From Clostridia bacterium (GTDB taxonomy: Bacteria > Bacillota > Clostridia > Christensenellales > DTU072), in assembly GCA_017504305.1 (NCBI GenBank), contig JAFVRJ010000004.1, positions 1 to 55,527 on the forward strand: a stretch of 55,527 bases of DNA, written 5' to 3'. Shown in pieces: positions 26,087 to 36,200 of the stretch. Made by a program: the position numbers and the translations under genes. The notes beneath the pieces are model-generated. The model was given only the letters and a program-made list of their open reading frames with translations, was not told the origin of the DNA and did no database searches. How positions within the stretch are numbered: the stretch's first letter is position 1; each line of letters opens with the position of its first letter.

Positions 26087-27355
26087 ATGGATCTAATACA
26101 CACGTTTGCAAACGGGTTAAGATTGGCTCTTTGCCCGATGGAACATACGAGAAGTGTTGCAATAGGCGTTTACGTTGGCGCAGGTGCTGCTAACGAGAGT
26201 AAAGATATAAACGGTATTTCACATTTTACCGAACACATGCTTTTCAAAGGTACGGCAAAGCGTACTGCTTTTGATATTGCCAACGAGATGGAAAGCATAG
26301 GCGTGCAAATCAACGCTTTTACTGCCCGTCATATGACTTCATACTATACGATTTCCACCGATGAGCATACCGAGCATTGTATGGAAATGCTTTCGGACAT
26401 TTTCTTCAACTCTTTATTGTCGGAAGAGGAAATTTCAAGAGAACGTAACGTTATTTTAGAAGAAATCAGTCGCGATGAAGATGATCCCGAAGACGTATGT
26501 AACGAGGGACTTGCATGCGTATTTTACGGCGATACTCCTATGGGCAGACCAATACTTGGCTCTCGTGAAAACGTAAAACGTTTTAATTCCCAAGATATCC
26601 GCAATTATATGCAAAAATACTACGTTCCTCAAAACACCATTATTTCGATGGCTGGTAGTTTTAAGGTGGAGGACGCGATTAAGCTTGCAAGCAAATACTT
26701 CGAGCATAATTTTAAAAACAATAAATTTAACCACGTTGAAGACGAAGTCCAAACCCACTCTGCGTATTTCGAAAAGGTTAAGCCCACCGAGCAAGCTAAT
26801 ATAGCGTTTGCCTTCCCTGCATTTTCGTATAAATCGGAAGAACGCGACGTTGTTTCGCTCGTAAGCAGTATATTCGGCGGTGGTATGAGTTCAAGGCTTT
26901 TCCAAAACGTCAGAGAACGTAGGGGACTTGCTTACGACGTATATTCGATTATAAGTGCAGATAAAAAGAGCGGTGCGTTTACTATTTACGTAGGTACCAA
27001 TCCCAAAACTGCCTTGCAAGCCACCGAGGCTATCAAAGAAGAAATCGATAAGCTCATAAAAGAGGGCATTACCGAGCAGGAATTTAATAAAGGTTTACAA
27101 CAACTTAAAACCAATTTGGTTTTAGGGTCCGAAAGTTCGTTATCGTTGATGCGTGCTAACGGAAGAAATATGATTATGACCGGTGAAATGTTTAGCGTGG
27201 ATGCAAAACTAAAGAATATCAACGCTATAACGCAAGAAAAGGTAAACGAAGTTGTCGCAAAAATATTCAATTACGATAATGTTGCTGCAAGCTACGTAGG
27301 ACCTCAACCGGTAGGCAACGTTTACGGTGCAATCAAAGGAGGAAATAATGACTAA
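26087..27355 (+). CDS. M16-family zinc peptidase (YmxG/processing peptidase-like)
   Basis: 422 residues. The inverted zinc motif HFTEH (46-50) with the catalytic Glu49 and the downstream glutamate in the ISRDEDDPEDV region give a complete site. The C-terminal half contains the RRGLAYDVYS substrate-binding segment, as expected for active members. It is a cytoplasmic protease whose target is not known. In many Firmicutes an M16 peptidase gene lies near ftsK and recA, as here. The stop overlaps the ftsK start by eight bases. Confidence 0.93.
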   Translation: MDLIHTFANGLRLALCPMEHTRSVAIGVYVGAGAANESKDINGISHFTEHMLFKGTAKRTAFDIANEMESIGVQINAFTARHMTSYYTISTDEHTEHCMEMLSDIFFNSLLSEEEISRERNVILEEISRDEDDPEDVCNEGLACVFYGDTPMGRPILGSRENVKRFNSQDIRNYMQKYYVPQNTIISMAGSFKVEDAIKLASKYFEHNFKNNKFNHVEDEVQTHSAYFEKVKPTEQANIAFAFPAFSYKSEERDVVSLVSSIFGGGMSSRLFQNVRERRGLAYDVYSIISADKKSGAFTIYVGTNPKTALQATEAIKEEIDKLIKEGITEQEFNKGLQQLKTNLVLGSESSLSLMRANGRNMIMTGEMFSVDAKLKNINAITQEKVNEVVAKIFNYDNVAASYVGPQPVGNVYGAIKGGNND

Positions 27356-30300
27356 TAAAATCGACGGCAAGAATTCTTTTACAAAAAGAAAAGTAGCGTA
27401 CGCTTTGTTCGGAGTTATTGCGCTACTCGTGTTGTTCCTTTGTATTGGAGTATTGAGGCGTGTGGTTTACGGCGTTTTCGGCTACGCCATCTATGCTTAT
27501 TTACCGGCACTTCTAACCTTTGCGGTAATGCTTTTAATAGGCAAAAAAACCAACGTATCGCTTAAGCGCACCGCACTATATATAACTTTGTTCTTTATGG
27601 TTGTTACCACTTTACATATAGGTTTATCCAAATCTATAGTTGAAGGCGACAATTATTTAGCAAACACTTATTCGGCAAACACCGTCGGTGGTGTTACTAT
27701 CGGTTTGTTAGCAGGATTATTCCGCCTTATTTGCGCGGGCTCCTATGGATTTGCGTTTGCGTTATCATTTGTAATAACTGCGGCATGGGGCTTGGTTGCT
27801 CTCTATCCTTTAATCACCGAAGTAGGTAAGGGTAAGGAAAAATCCAAAAACGAAGTTATTGAAGAAAAGGTCGCACCCGAAGCACCGAGCGTCGTTAGCG
27901 TTAACCCGATGCGCAAAAACTCCCAAGGCCTTTATACTGAAGATGCTACGCCCGAGCAAACTTCCAATTTTGATCAATATTTTAACGCAGACGTTCTTAA
28001 CGTAAGCGGAACGAAAGGCGAGTTGTTCTCGTCGCTTACAAGCGATGAAGATAAAATGCGCTATAAAGCCGATCAAAGCGCCAATATGCTTTTTGGTGAA
28101 GAGCCTCAATACAGAGCTCCTCAAAAACCCTTGCAAGAGCGCCGTACCTATAACGTTCTTGAAAGTCTTGGCACCGACGACGGCTACAATTACGTAATGA
28201 CCAATCAACAACGCATGCGTTTGGTTGAAGAGAATTTACGTATGAAATCGCCGGAAGAAGAGTACGCCGAGCGTTTTGGCGGTGGCTTGGAAGATGGTTA
28301 TGCAACCGCACGTAAGCCCGCAAGCAATCCTTCTACTACACAATACGGTAGCTACGAGCCACAAAGAGAACCCGTTCGCCCCGTAGTACCGCAAGGTAAC
28401 GAGAGCATTTTCGGTGGATACAATCAAACGCCCAGAGCAAACGATTACTATCAACAAGCTACGGTCTACCAAGAGCCGGTTGCACCTGCACATTTTGAAA
28501 CCCCGGTTCAACAGGCGCCCGTTCAACAAGCAACCGCTCAACCCGATCTAACGGATCGAGCAAAGCTCCTTGATTACATAAATACACCGATTACCGCGGA
28601 AGAATACGTCAATATGGACGTAGTACGTCCTATTAAAAAAGACGTTGAGGTGCAAGATACCGATTATATGTTCGACGATACCATCCAAAGACGCGAGCCC
28701 ATCGTCGAAGAGCCTGTTTATACCGCACCGGTCGTTACAGAGCCGGTATATACTGCTCCCCAACCCGTTGTTCAACCGCAACCCGTCGTTGCGCAACAAG
28801 CATACGTCCAACCGCAAAGAGTAGAGCAACCCGTTGTTCAACCGCAACCCGTTTACGAGGCAAAACAGCCTGTTGTGGACGTTCAATCGAAGTTTAATAT
28901 TCCGCAAAAACAGCCCAAGCAAGTATTTGATTCCATCGCTATGGGTAAGGAAAAAGCTCCCGATCTACCTAAAACCACAATCGAGCCTAAAAAACCATAC
29001 GTTCCTAAACCATATAAGTTCCCGAGCTATGATTTCCTACAAGACCACGGTAGCGCTGGCAGTGATTTCCCCGAAGATTATCAACAAGTCAAAGCAAAGC
29101 TCGACGTTACGATGCAAGAGTTTAACGTACCTGCCGAAGTTTACGATGCCAAGAGGGGCCCTGCGTTTACCATGTACTATCTTAAGGTTGGTGCAGGCTA
29201 TAAGCTTGGTAGGATATCATCCCTTAAAGAAAACCTCAAGATGCGCTTATGCGTTAAAAACTTGCGTATTTTAGCACCTATCGAGGGCGAGGATGCGTTG
29301 GGCATCGAGCTTCCCAATAGTAGCCGTGATACCGTAGGTTTGCGTTCAATACTTTGCTCAAGACAGTTCAACGAGTCTAAAAAGGGACTCATGGTTGGCT
29401 TTGGTAAAACCATCGATGGTGAACCTTTTATCGCAGATATAACCAAGATGCCTCACTTGCTTGTAGCCGGTTCAACCGGTACCGGTAAGAGCGTATTCTT
29501 GAACTGTATTTTAACAAGCTTACTATACAAGTATTCACCTGAAGATTTAAGGCTTATTCTTATCGACCCCAAACGCGTAGAGTTGAGCGTATATCGCAAT
29601 CTTCCCAACCTCCTCATTAAAGAAACCATCAAGGAGCCCAAACACGCCGTTAACGCACTACGTTGGCTATGCCAAGAAATGGATCGCAGATACAAGTTCT
29701 TCGAGCAAGTAGGTTGCGCTAATATCGACCAATATAACGAGGATTTCCGTAAGCCGGACGAGCCCAAAATGTATCGTATAGTATTGGTTATCGACGAGAT
29801 GGCCGACCTTATGATTAAGTCCAAGGACAACACGGTTGAAGAGTGTATCGTACGTATTGCACAGCTTGCACGTGCTTGCGGTATACACATGATTATTGCA
29901 ACCCAACGTCCGACCGTACAAGTTATTACCGGTCTTATTAAGAGTAACATCTTGCACCGTGTTGCATTTACCGTTAAATCCAATATGGACTCTCGCGTAA
30001 TTCTTGACGACGGCGGAGCGGAAGACCTTTTAGGTCTTGGCGATATGCTATACTCCTTCCCGTCCAACTTAAAGCGTATGCAAGGTGCTTTTGTAGATAT
30101 CCGTGAAATCAAGCAAGTTTGCGACTTCATCAGAGAGAATAACGAAGGTGACTTTGATGATGAAATTGCGAAGGCCGTTACCTTCGAAGAACCCAAACCA
30201 GTTAGCACCGAAGAACGTTCTGCCCAAAGAGAGGAGGAGAGGGACGCTGAATTCGAAAGACAACTTCGAGTAATTCTTAAATCCTTTATTTTGAGCGGTA

Positions 30301-30515
30301 GAGCCTCGGTATCAAGCGCCCAAGCAAGCCATAGAGTAGGCTATATCAAGGCTAAAAAGCTTGTTGATGCAATGACCGAACGTGGCTTCTTAAGCGAGGG
30401 CGAAGGGGCAAAACCGAGAGAAATTCTTATAACTTTACAAGAATACGACCAATTGTTCGGTGGTATGGATTCCGAGACGGCGAGTGAAGTGGTATCAGAG
30501 GGCGATGATGAATAA
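27348..30515 (+). CDS. ftsK: DNA translocase FtsK/SpoIIIE family
   Basis: 1055 residues. AAGGAGG before the ATG at 27348 decides the start; a longer frame from 27327 would begin within the preceding gene without a ribosome site. Four membrane helices (about 18-160) are followed by a long variable linker (about 160-555) rich in Gln, Pro and Val with TAPxPVxxPQPV-like repeats, then the motor domain with Walker A GSTGTGKS (about 707-714) and Walker B VLVIDEMADLM (about 810-820). The C-terminal winged-helix gamma domain (about 985-1045) reads DNA polarity sequences. It pumps chromosome DNA through the septum at division or sporulation. The stop overlaps rimO by 11 bases. Confidence 0.95.
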   Translation: MTNKIDGKNSFTKRKVAYALFGVIALLVLFLCIGVLRRVVYGVFGYAIYAYLPALLTFAVMLLIGKKTNVSLKRTALYITLFFMVVTTLHIGLSKSIVEGDNYLANTYSANTVGGVTIGLLAGLFRLICAGSYGFAFALSFVITAAWGLVALYPLITEVGKGKEKSKNEVIEEKVAPEAPSVVSVNPMRKNSQGLYTEDATPEQTSNFDQYFNADVLNVSGTKGELFSSLTSDEDKMRYKADQSANMLFGEEPQYRAPQKPLQERRTYNVLESLGTDDGYNYVMTNQQRMRLVEENLRMKSPEEEYAERFGGGLEDGYATARKPASNPSTTQYGSYEPQREPVRPVVPQGNESIFGGYNQTPRANDYYQQATVYQEPVAPAHFETPVQQAPVQQATAQPDLTDRAKLLDYINTPITAEEYVNMDVVRPIKKDVEVQDTDYMFDDTIQRREPIVEEPVYTAPVVTEPVYTAPQPVVQPQPVVAQQAYVQPQRVEQPVVQPQPVYEAKQPVVDVQSKFNIPQKQPKQVFDSIAMGKEKAPDLPKTTIEPKKPYVPKPYKFPSYDFLQDHGSAGSDFPEDYQQVKAKLDVTMQEFNVPAEVYDAKRGPAFTMYYLKVGAGYKLGRISSLKENLKMRLCVKNLRILAPIEGEDALGIELPNSSRDTVGLRSILCSRQFNESKKGLMVGFGKTIDGEPFIADITKMPHLLVAGSTGTGKSVFLNCILTSLLYKYSPEDLRLILIDPKRVELSVYRNLPNLLIKETIKEPKHAVNALRWLCQEMDRRYKFFEQVGCANIDQYNEDFRKPDEPKMYRIVLVIDEMADLMIKSKDNTVEECIVRIAQLARACGIHMIIATQRPTVQVITGLIKSNILHRVAFTVKSNMDSRVILDDGGAEDLLGLGDMLYSFPSNLKRMQGAFVDIREIKQVCDFIRENNEGDFDDEIAKAVTFEEPKPVSTEERSAQREEERDAEFERQLRVILKSFILSGRASVSSAQASHRVGYIKAKKLVDAMTERGFLSEGEGAKPREILITLQEYDQLFGGMDSETASEVVSEGDDE

Positions 30516-31833
30516 TACTGCAAAGAAGATAGGTATGGTGTCGCTTGGATGCGACAAAAACCGTGTTGACACTGAAAACGTTTTATACGCATTAACGGAG
30601 CGCGGATATCAACTTACGCAAAACGTTGAAGAAGCAGATATTTTGGTAGTCAACACCTGCGCGTTTATAACTACGGCAGTAAGGGAAAGTATCGATACTA
30701 TTTTAGAACTTGCCGAACAAAAGCAAAATAGGGACGTTAAGATAGTCGTAATGGGATGTTTTGCCGAGCGTTACGCAATGGAGGTAATGGATGATTTACC
30801 TGAAGTCGACGCGTTTATCGGAGTAAACTCATACGCCAACGTTGCCGATATTTTTGATAATCTCGGTAACGGCAGACAAATCGTATTGGAAAAGAATCCT
30901 TGCGGATATCTACGTGGTAGAGTACAAACTACGCCCGCGCACTATGCGTACTTAAAAATAGCAGATGGATGCGATAATTTTTGTACCTATTGTGCAATAC
31001 CGTATATACGCGGAAGATACCGTTCCTATCCGATGGAAGACCTTATCGAAGAAGCTAAAGGGCTTGCCGATAACGGCGTTAAGGAGCTGATTGTAGTTGC
31101 TCAAGATACTACAAGATACGGCAAAGACCTTTACGGCAAATATATGCTTACCGAGCTATTAAAAGAGCTTGTTAAGCTTGATTTTTATAGAATCCGCATA
31201 TTATACGCCTATCCGGAGTTGGTTAGCGACGAGCTTACCGAGTTAATTGCGACAGAGCCTAAAATTGCTAAATATATTGATATTCCGTTGCAACACGTTT
31301 CAAACTCCATTTTAAAGGCTATGCACCGCCGTAACACAAAAGAGGAGGCATACGCACTGCTTACCAAGCTAAAAGAAAGATGCCCCGATATAGCAATTCG
31401 CTCTACTTTTATAGTGGGATTCCCCGGAGAAACGGAGGAGGACTATAACGAAGTTAAAGAGCTTGTAGCGACCGGTTTAATCGACTACGCAGGATTCTTT
31501 GCGTATTCGAAGGAAAAGGGCACTGTAGCATATAAAATGAAAAATCAAGTACCCTATAAGGTCAAAAAGGCGAGGGAAAAGGAGCTTAGCAAAATGCAAA
31601 GCTACAATATCGAAGCTCGCCACGCAAAATACGTAGGTAAGACCATGGAGGTAATTTACGAAGGTATCGATTATAACAAAGGCAAGTTCTATGGTAGACC
31701 GGAGTACAATGCCCCCGATATCGACACCAAAATATACTTTACGTCCGATTTCCCGCTTGAAGTAGGGGAGGTTTACGACGTCAAAATAACCAAAGGTGGA
31801 TTTAATCCTCAAGGAGAAACGGTTAACAAGTAG
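30505..31833 (+). CDS. rimO: Ribosomal protein S12 methylthiotransferase RimO
   Basis: 442 residues. The N-terminal UPF0004 domain has SLGCDKNRVDTE, NTCAF and MGCFAERY, which hold the auxiliary iron-sulfur cluster. The radical-SAM motif CDNFCTYC with IPYIRGRYRS follows, and a TRAM-like domain ends the protein. The KNRVDTE form separates RimO from the tRNA enzyme MiaB. It adds a methylthio group to an aspartate of S12. The start is one of two adjacent ATGs at 30505/30508 inside the ftsK end. Five residues were counted out at the 5' end by choosing these over the upstream frame. Confidence 0.93.
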   Translation: MMNNTAKKIGMVSLGCDKNRVDTENVLYALTERGYQLTQNVEEADILVVNTCAFITTAVRESIDTILELAEQKQNRDVKIVVMGCFAERYAMEVMDDLPEVDAFIGVNSYANVADIFDNLGNGRQIVLEKNPCGYLRGRVQTTPAHYAYLKIADGCDNFCTYCAIPYIRGRYRSYPMEDLIEEAKGLADNGVKELIVVAQDTTRYGKDLYGKYMLTELLKELVKLDFYRIRILYAYPELVSDELTELIATEPKIAKYIDIPLQHVSNSILKAMHRRNTKEEAYALLTKLKERCPDIAIRSTFIVGFPGETEEDYNEVKELVATGLIDYAGFFAYSKEKGTVAYKMKNQVPYKVKKAREKELSKMQSYNIEARHAKYVGKTMEVIYEGIDYNKGKFYGRPEYNAPDIDTKIYFTSDFPLEVGEVYDVKITKGGFNPQGETVNK

Positions 31834-31841
31834 GAGGCAAC

Positions 31842-32510
31842 GTGAATAAATATTTACGAGTTTGTGCAACTGAAAAGGAGATTGTTGAAAGGCTGGATAC
31901 CTTTCATCCTGAAATTGTGACCTATGGTAAAAAAGGTAGTGGGGCAGATTATCTACTCACCTTCTATAACATTACCGAAGCGTCTTCAGAGTCGTTGGAT
32001 TATACCTTTAGGGACGTAAGTTACGGCGATGGCACGAGGTCGCTTGCAGAGGAATTGGTTGCGTTATTAAATGAGAAAAATTTAACTATTGCGACAGCTG
32101 AAAGCCTAACAGGCGGAAGCGTTGGATCAAAGATTGTAGACGTAGCGGGATGCTCCTCCGTTTATTACGGAGGGGTAATAGCTTATAGCAACGAGCTTAA
32201 GATTTCCGCCCTTGGCGTAGCAGAGGAAACGATAGCGGACTTTGGCGCGGTGAGTGAGCAAACCGCTATAGAAATGGCAACTGGATTGTTGAACGAAAAC
32301 GTTAATTTGGGTATCTCAACAACCGGTATTGCGGGCCCCACAGGCGGTAGTTTATTAAAGCCCGTAGGGCTTGTATATATAGCAGTTACCGATGAAGAAA
32401 ACACCGACGTGTTCCAGTTGCAGTTTGCCGGTAACCGCGAAGAAATAAGAAATCAAGCAAGAGATAAAGCGTTGTTTTACGCGATAAAGCACTTGCAATT
32501 ATATTACTAA
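31842..32510 (+). CDS. CinA C-terminal-domain (nicotinamide-nucleotide amidase-like) protein
   Basis: 222 residues starting at a GTG with AGGAGG directly before it. The C-terminal domain (about 66-222) is the CinA_C/PncC fold ([11 protein letters not shown] near 83-93, [21 protein letters not shown]), which deamidates nicotinamide mononucleotide in known members. The N-terminal 65 residues are not the MoaB-like domain that full-length CinA carries; they resemble nothing I recognise. The gene sits in the usual CinA position between rimO and recA. Confidence 0.88.
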   Translation: MNKYLRVCATEKEIVERLDTFHPEIVTYGKKGSGADYLLTFYNITEASSESLDYTFRDVSYGDGTRSLAEELVALLNEKNLTIATAESLTGGSVGSKIVDVAGCSSVYYGGVIAYSNELKISALGVAEETIADFGAVSEQTAIEMATGLLNENVNLGISTTGIAGPTGGSLLKPVGLVYIAVTDEENTDVFQLQFAGNREEIRNQARDKALFYAIKHLQLYY

Positions 32511-32532
32511 AATCAACCAAGGAGATATAACA

Positions 32533-33513
32533 ATGGACGAAAAAAGAAAGAAATCATTGGACGAAGTTCTTGCTCACATAGAGAAGAGCTACGGCAAGGG
32601 TTCCATTATCAATATGGGCTCTACCGAGAGCGTTAAAGTTGACGTTATACCTACCGGCTGTCTTGCACTCGATAAGGCGCTCGGAATAGGTGGATTGCCG
32701 AGAGGACGTATCGTAGAAATCTACGGACCGGAGTCGTCTGGTAAAACCACGCTTGCATTACACGTTATAGCTGAAGCTCAAAAGGCAGGCGGTATCGTTG
32801 CATTTATTGATGCAGAGCACGCTCTTGATCCCACTTATGCCGGCGCACTTGGCGTAGACCTTTCTCAAATGTACGTTTCGCAACCTGATGATGGTGAACA
32901 AGCACTTGCTATCGCAGATGAACTTGCTCGTAGCGGAAGCATCGACGTAATAGTAGTGGACTCTGTAGCAGCTCTTACTCCCAAGGCAGAAATCGACGGC
33001 GAAATGGGTGATGCTCCCATGGGTATGCAAGCAAGACTTATGTCTCAAGCTATGCGTAAGTTAACCCCTGCTTGCGGTAAAACCAATACTCTTATCATCT
33101 TTATCAACCAACTTCGCGAAAAGATCGGTATCATGTTCGGTAATCCCGAAACGACCACCGGCGGTAAGGCACTTAAGTTCTACAGTAGCGTACGTCTTGA
33201 CGTAAGAAGGGTTGATGCAGTTAAAGACGGCTCTACCGTTATCGGCAACCGCACCCGCGTTAAGGTTGTTAAGAACAAACTATCACCTCCTTTTAGACAA
33301 GCTGAATTTGATATTATTTTCGGAAGCGGTATTAGCTCTATCGGCTGTATCTTAGATTTGGCGGTTGAAATGGGACTTGTTGTCAAAGCAGGTTCATGGT
33401 TTAGCTACGAGGGCGAAAAGATTGGTCAAGGCAGAGAAAAGGCCGTTGATTACTTGAAGAAAAATCCTGAACTCGTAGAAATTTTAGAGCAAAAAATCCG
33501 CGAAAGCTTTTAG
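32533..33513 (+). CDS. recA: Recombinase RecA
   Basis: 326 residues, with Walker A GPESSGKT (65-72), [14 protein letters not shown] and [27 protein letters not shown] regions matching RecA throughout. It forms the strand-exchange filament and triggers LexA cleavage. The C-terminus stops soon after the core (EQKIRESF), lacking most of the acidic tail seen in longer RecA proteins. AGGAG precedes the ATG. It is the last gene of a five-gene operon, so it has no visible LexA box of its own. Confidence 0.98.
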   Translation: MDEKRKKSLDEVLAHIEKSYGKGSIINMGSTESVKVDVIPTGCLALDKALGIGGLPRGRIVEIYGPESSGKTTLALHVIAEAQKAGGIVAFIDAEHALDPTYAGALGVDLSQMYVSQPDDGEQALAIADELARSGSIDVIVVDSVAALTPKAEIDGEMGDAPMGMQARLMSQAMRKLTPACGKTNTLIIFINQLREKIGIMFGNPETTTGGKALKFYSSVRLDVRRVDAVKDGSTVIGNRTRVKVVKNKLSPPFRQAEFDIIFGSGISSIGCILDLAVEMGLVVKAGSWFSYEGEKIGQGREKAVDYLKKNPELVEILEQKIRESF

Positions 33514-33532
33514 TTTTCACCGAGATTAGATG

Positions 33533-33561
33533 TTGACAATTTATATATAATAAATTATAAT
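33533..33561 (+). promoter_or_regulatory. Promoter of rny
   Basis: -35 TTGACA (33533-33538) and -10 TATAAT (33556-33561) with a 17-base AT-only spacer, followed by a leader of about 70 bases. Confidence 0.85.
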
Positions 33562-33637
33562 AAAATATAGTGAACGATTCGGTAAGCGAACGACCGTAAT
33601 TATACACGCAACTATAAAAACTAAATAGGAGGTTACA

Positions 33638-35233
33638 ATGTTAAGCAGTCTAACAATGCTTATGGCAATAGACGCTTGGGCAGTTGTGCTGATAACCTTA
33701 TTCCCCGCTTTATTAGTAGGCTTTGGAGCCGGCTATATCGCATATAAAACGGTTTTGAAAAAGAAGGAATTGGATGCGGAAACTCAGCACGCAAAAGTAA
33801 TCGAAGAGGCAAGGCAGGAAGCCAAAACCATTCGTAAGGATGCCCTACTCGAGGCCAAAGAGGAGCAAATAAGACTGCGCAACGAGTTTGAAAAGGAATC
33901 AAGAGACAGACGTTCCGAAATGCAAAGGCAAGAGTCACGCCTTAACCAAAAAGAAGACTCCATCAACAAGAAAGAAGAAATTTTAGACAAAAAAATCGAA
34001 AACATCGACCGCACTCGCAAAGAGCTCGAGACTAAAGAGTCTGAATTAAAAGCTCTTGCCGACGAACTTGGCAAAGCAAACGAAAAGATACTTGCCGAGC
34101 TCGAAAAGGTTAGCGGTATGTCGCGTGACGAGGCAAAAGATCTTATCATTAAAGAAATGGAAGAGCAAGCCAAACTCGACGCGGTTAACATCGTAAAGGA
34201 AATCGAAAAGACAGCCAAAGAAGAGGGCGAGCGTCGTGCAAAGAACATTGTAGCGCTTGCAATCCAAAGATGTGCAGTAGACCAAGCTTCCGAAGCCACC
34301 GTATCTACGGTTGAGTTACCTAACGAAGATATGAAAGGTCGCATTATAGGCCGTGTAGGTCGTAACATCAAGGCTCTCGAAAGCGCAACGGGCGTAGATA
34401 TTATTATCGATGATACTCCCGACGTAGTTACGCTTTCCGGATTCGATCCTGTAAGACGCGAAGTAGCTCGTTTAACCCTTCAAAAGCTCGTAGCCGACGG
34501 ACGTATTCATCCCGGCAGAATCGAGGAAGTAGTGGATCGTATCCGTCGTGATATGGATGCAAACGTTAAGGAAGCTGGTGAAAGCGCCGTATTCGATGCA
34601 GGTGTTTACGGTATCCATCCCGAACTTGTCAAATTACTTGGTCGCATGCAGTTCCGTACCAGCTACGGTCAAAACGTCTTAAAGCACTCGCTTGAAGTAT
34701 CCTATATTGCAGGATTATTGGCAGGGGAGCTTGGCGCAGACGTAAAGCTATGCAAACGCGCAGGTTTATTACACGATATTGGTAAGTCTATCGACCACGA
34801 GTACGAAGGTACCCATATTCAAATAGGTGTTGAGCTTGCACGCAAATACAAAGAAAGCGAAAAGGTAATTCACTGTATAGAAGCGCACCACGGTGACGTA
34901 GAAGCTACTTCGGTCGAAGCAGTTTTAGTACAAGCCGCCGACGCTATCAGCGGAGCACGTCCCGGTGCTCGCAGAGAGTCGCTTGAGTTCTATATTAAGC
35001 GTCTTGAAAAATTGGAAAGTCTCGCAAACTCGTTCGCAGGAGTAGAGCAATCGTTTGCAATACAAGCAGGCAGAGAGATACGCGTTATCGTACGCCCCGA
35101 GCAAGTAAACGATGCACAAACCGAGTTTCTTGCTAAAGATATTGCACGCAAACTCGAAAATGAACTGGAATATCCCGGTCAAATCAAAGTCAACGTTATT
35201 CGTGAAGTTCGTAAAGTCGAATATGCAAAATAA
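33638..35233 (+). CDS. rny: Ribonuclease Y
   Basis: 531 residues. One N-terminal membrane helix (about 10-35), a long charged coiled coil (about 40-200), a KH domain ([15 protein letters not shown], about 230-245) and an HD phosphohydrolase domain ([10 protein letters not shown], His379-Asp380) appear in order. It starts mRNA decay at the membrane. AGGAGG precedes the ATG. It has its own promoter directly behind recA, the order usual for Firmicutes. Confidence 0.97.
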   Translation: MLSSLTMLMAIDAWAVVLITLFPALLVGFGAGYIAYKTVLKKKELDAETQHAKVIEEARQEAKTIRKDALLEAKEEQIRLRNEFEKESRDRRSEMQRQESRLNQKEDSINKKEEILDKKIENIDRTRKELETKESELKALADELGKANEKILAELEKVSGMSRDEAKDLIIKEMEEQAKLDAVNIVKEIEKTAKEEGERRAKNIVALAIQRCAVDQASEATVSTVELPNEDMKGRIIGRVGRNIKALESATGVDIIIDDTPDVVTLSGFDPVRREVARLTLQKLVADGRIHPGRIEEVVDRIRRDMDANVKEAGESAVFDAGVYGIHPELVKLLGRMQFRTSYGQNVLKHSLEVSYIAGLLAGELGADVKLCKRAGLLHDIGKSIDHEYEGTHIQIGVELARKYKESEKVIHCIEAHHGDVEATSVEAVLVQAADAISGARPGARRESLEFYIKRLEKLESLANSFAGVEQSFAIQAGREIRVIVRPEQVNDAQTEFLAKDIARKLENELEYPGQIKVNVIREVRKVEYAK

Positions 35234-35248
35234 CGATACAAAACTTGT

Positions 35249-35276
35249 CGGAGCACTGCAAAGTGCTCCGCTTTTT
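35249..35276 (+). terminator. Terminator after rny
   Basis: 9-bp stem CGGAGCACT/AGTGCTCCG with loop GCAA followed by CTTTTT. Confidence 0.9.
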
Positions 35277-35284
35277 ATTAAACT

Positions 35285-35884
35285 ATGAAAAGAACGCTTG
35301 TTACAATCAACTTAAAACGTATGAACGCAATCTCTATTGCGATGTGTGCAATCCCGATGCTTATTAGTTTGCCGTTACAATGGACGGTGCTTAAAGGGTT
35401 AAATAAACCCTTCGAGCTATGGGATTTACTCATTGTGGCGATTGCGATGCCACTATTATTTATATTGCACGAGGGCGTACACGCAATTTCATTTATGCTT
35501 ACAGGCGCGCCTAAAGGAAGTGTTAAGTTTGGTGCCATCCCCAAAAAAATGATGCTATACTGCACTACTACCGAGCCGTTACCCGTCAAAGGTTATGCTA
35601 TATCGTTACTTATGCCTTTGATATTTACAGGTATTATTCCTTGGATTATTTCTACGGTATGCTTAAATGCGGTATATAGCATCCTATTTGCAACGTTAAT
35701 ATCCGGTGCGGCAGGGGACGTTACTATGCTTATTGAACTTAATAAGCACAAAAAAGCCGTTATGATAATGGACCATCCATTTGCGCCGGCGTTCTATGCA
35801 ATTTATAAAGAGGAGGATTTCCCGTCTGATTTGCGTGAGCCCACGGAGGAAGATGAAGCCGACTTAAGAAAAACGTACAAATAA
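35285..35884 (+). CDS. DUF3267-like membrane metalloprotease homologue
   Basis: 199 residues with about four hydrophobic segments. The motif LHEGVH (His62-Glu63-His66, an HExxH zinc signature) and the later SGAAGDVTML match the pattern of the DUF3267 family of putative intramembrane zinc proteases. It begins nine bases after the T run of the rny terminator, and no Shine-Dalgarno site or promoter is obvious, so its expression signals are unclear. Substrate unknown. A terminator follows. Confidence 0.75.
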   Translation: MKRTLVTINLKRMNAISIAMCAIPMLISLPLQWTVLKGLNKPFELWDLLIVAIAMPLLFILHEGVHAISFMLTGAPKGSVKFGAIPKKMMLYCTTTEPLPVKGYAISLLMPLIFTGIIPWIISTVCLNAVYSILFATLISGAAGDVTMLIELNKHKKAVMIMDHPFAPAFYAIYKEEDFPSDLREPTEEDEADLRKTYK

Positions 35885-35910
35885 AAGAGCACTTTCGTGC
35901 TCCTTTATTT
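35884..35910. terminator. Bidirectional terminator after the DUF3267 gene and the cysteine-rich gene
   Basis: Stem GAGCAC/GTGCTC with loop TTTC, flanked by AAAA and TTTATTTTT. It sits between the convergent DUF3267-like and cysteine-rich genes. Confidence 0.8.
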
Positions 35911-35925
35911 TTAGGTAATTATGTA

Positions 35926-36117
35926 TTAGTCACAATCGTAGCAACCGTCGTTTCTACCACTGTTTCCACAGCCACAGCAGCAGAGGAGTAAAATTATAAT
36001 TATAATTTCACAGCACCCACAGCCACCGCCTTTACCGCAACAACCGCAAAGCAAGAGGATTATAATAATCCAACAAATGCAATCACAGCCACCACCGCCG
36101 AAGTTGAGTCCGTTCAT
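35926..36117 (-). CDS. Tiny Cys/Gly-rich membrane peptide
   Basis: 63 residues when started at the ATG of 36117, chosen because AAGGAGG (plus 36126-36132) lies eight bases before it. An ATG two codons upstream lies too close to that site. Fifteen residues are cysteine. Two similar halves are seen: CW then IIIILLL then CGCC, and CE then IIIIILLL then CCCGC, joined by GKGGG. Each half is a short hydrophobic stretch between cysteine clusters. Similar high-cysteine peptides are known from Firmicutes, some near spore genes, but no function is established. The strong ribosome site and its own terminator support a real gene. Confidence 0.7.
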   Translation of the reverse strand: MNGLNFGGGGCDCICWIIIILLLCGCCGKGGGCGCCEIIIIILLLCCCGCGNSGRNDGCYDCD

Positions 36118-36200
36118 AGCCATTACCTCCTTTTATAGTTTGGCTTTCGCCTTCACTACAAATTATGTATTTGATGCAATTATTGTTACGGCTAAATCTA

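Noticed and set aside
28690..28870. Repeats in ftsK as a tandem repeat or CRISPR-like array
   Set aside because: They are degenerate codon-level repeats of Pro, Gln and Val in a protein linker, not constant repeats with spacers.
29453..30208. Minus-strand open frame of 251 codons inside ftsK
   Set aside because: It is antisense to the intact motor domain, has no ribosome site, and its composition mirrors the codon bias of the plus strand.
33514..33637. LexA (SOS) box near recA and rny
   Set aside because: I looked for GAAC-N4-GTTC and found only half-sites such as GAACG. recA is expressed from within an operon.
33784..34371. Ser/Leu-rich minus-strand frame inside rny
   Set aside because: It is the reverse of the Glu/Lys-rich coiled coil of RNase Y, a typical shadow frame.
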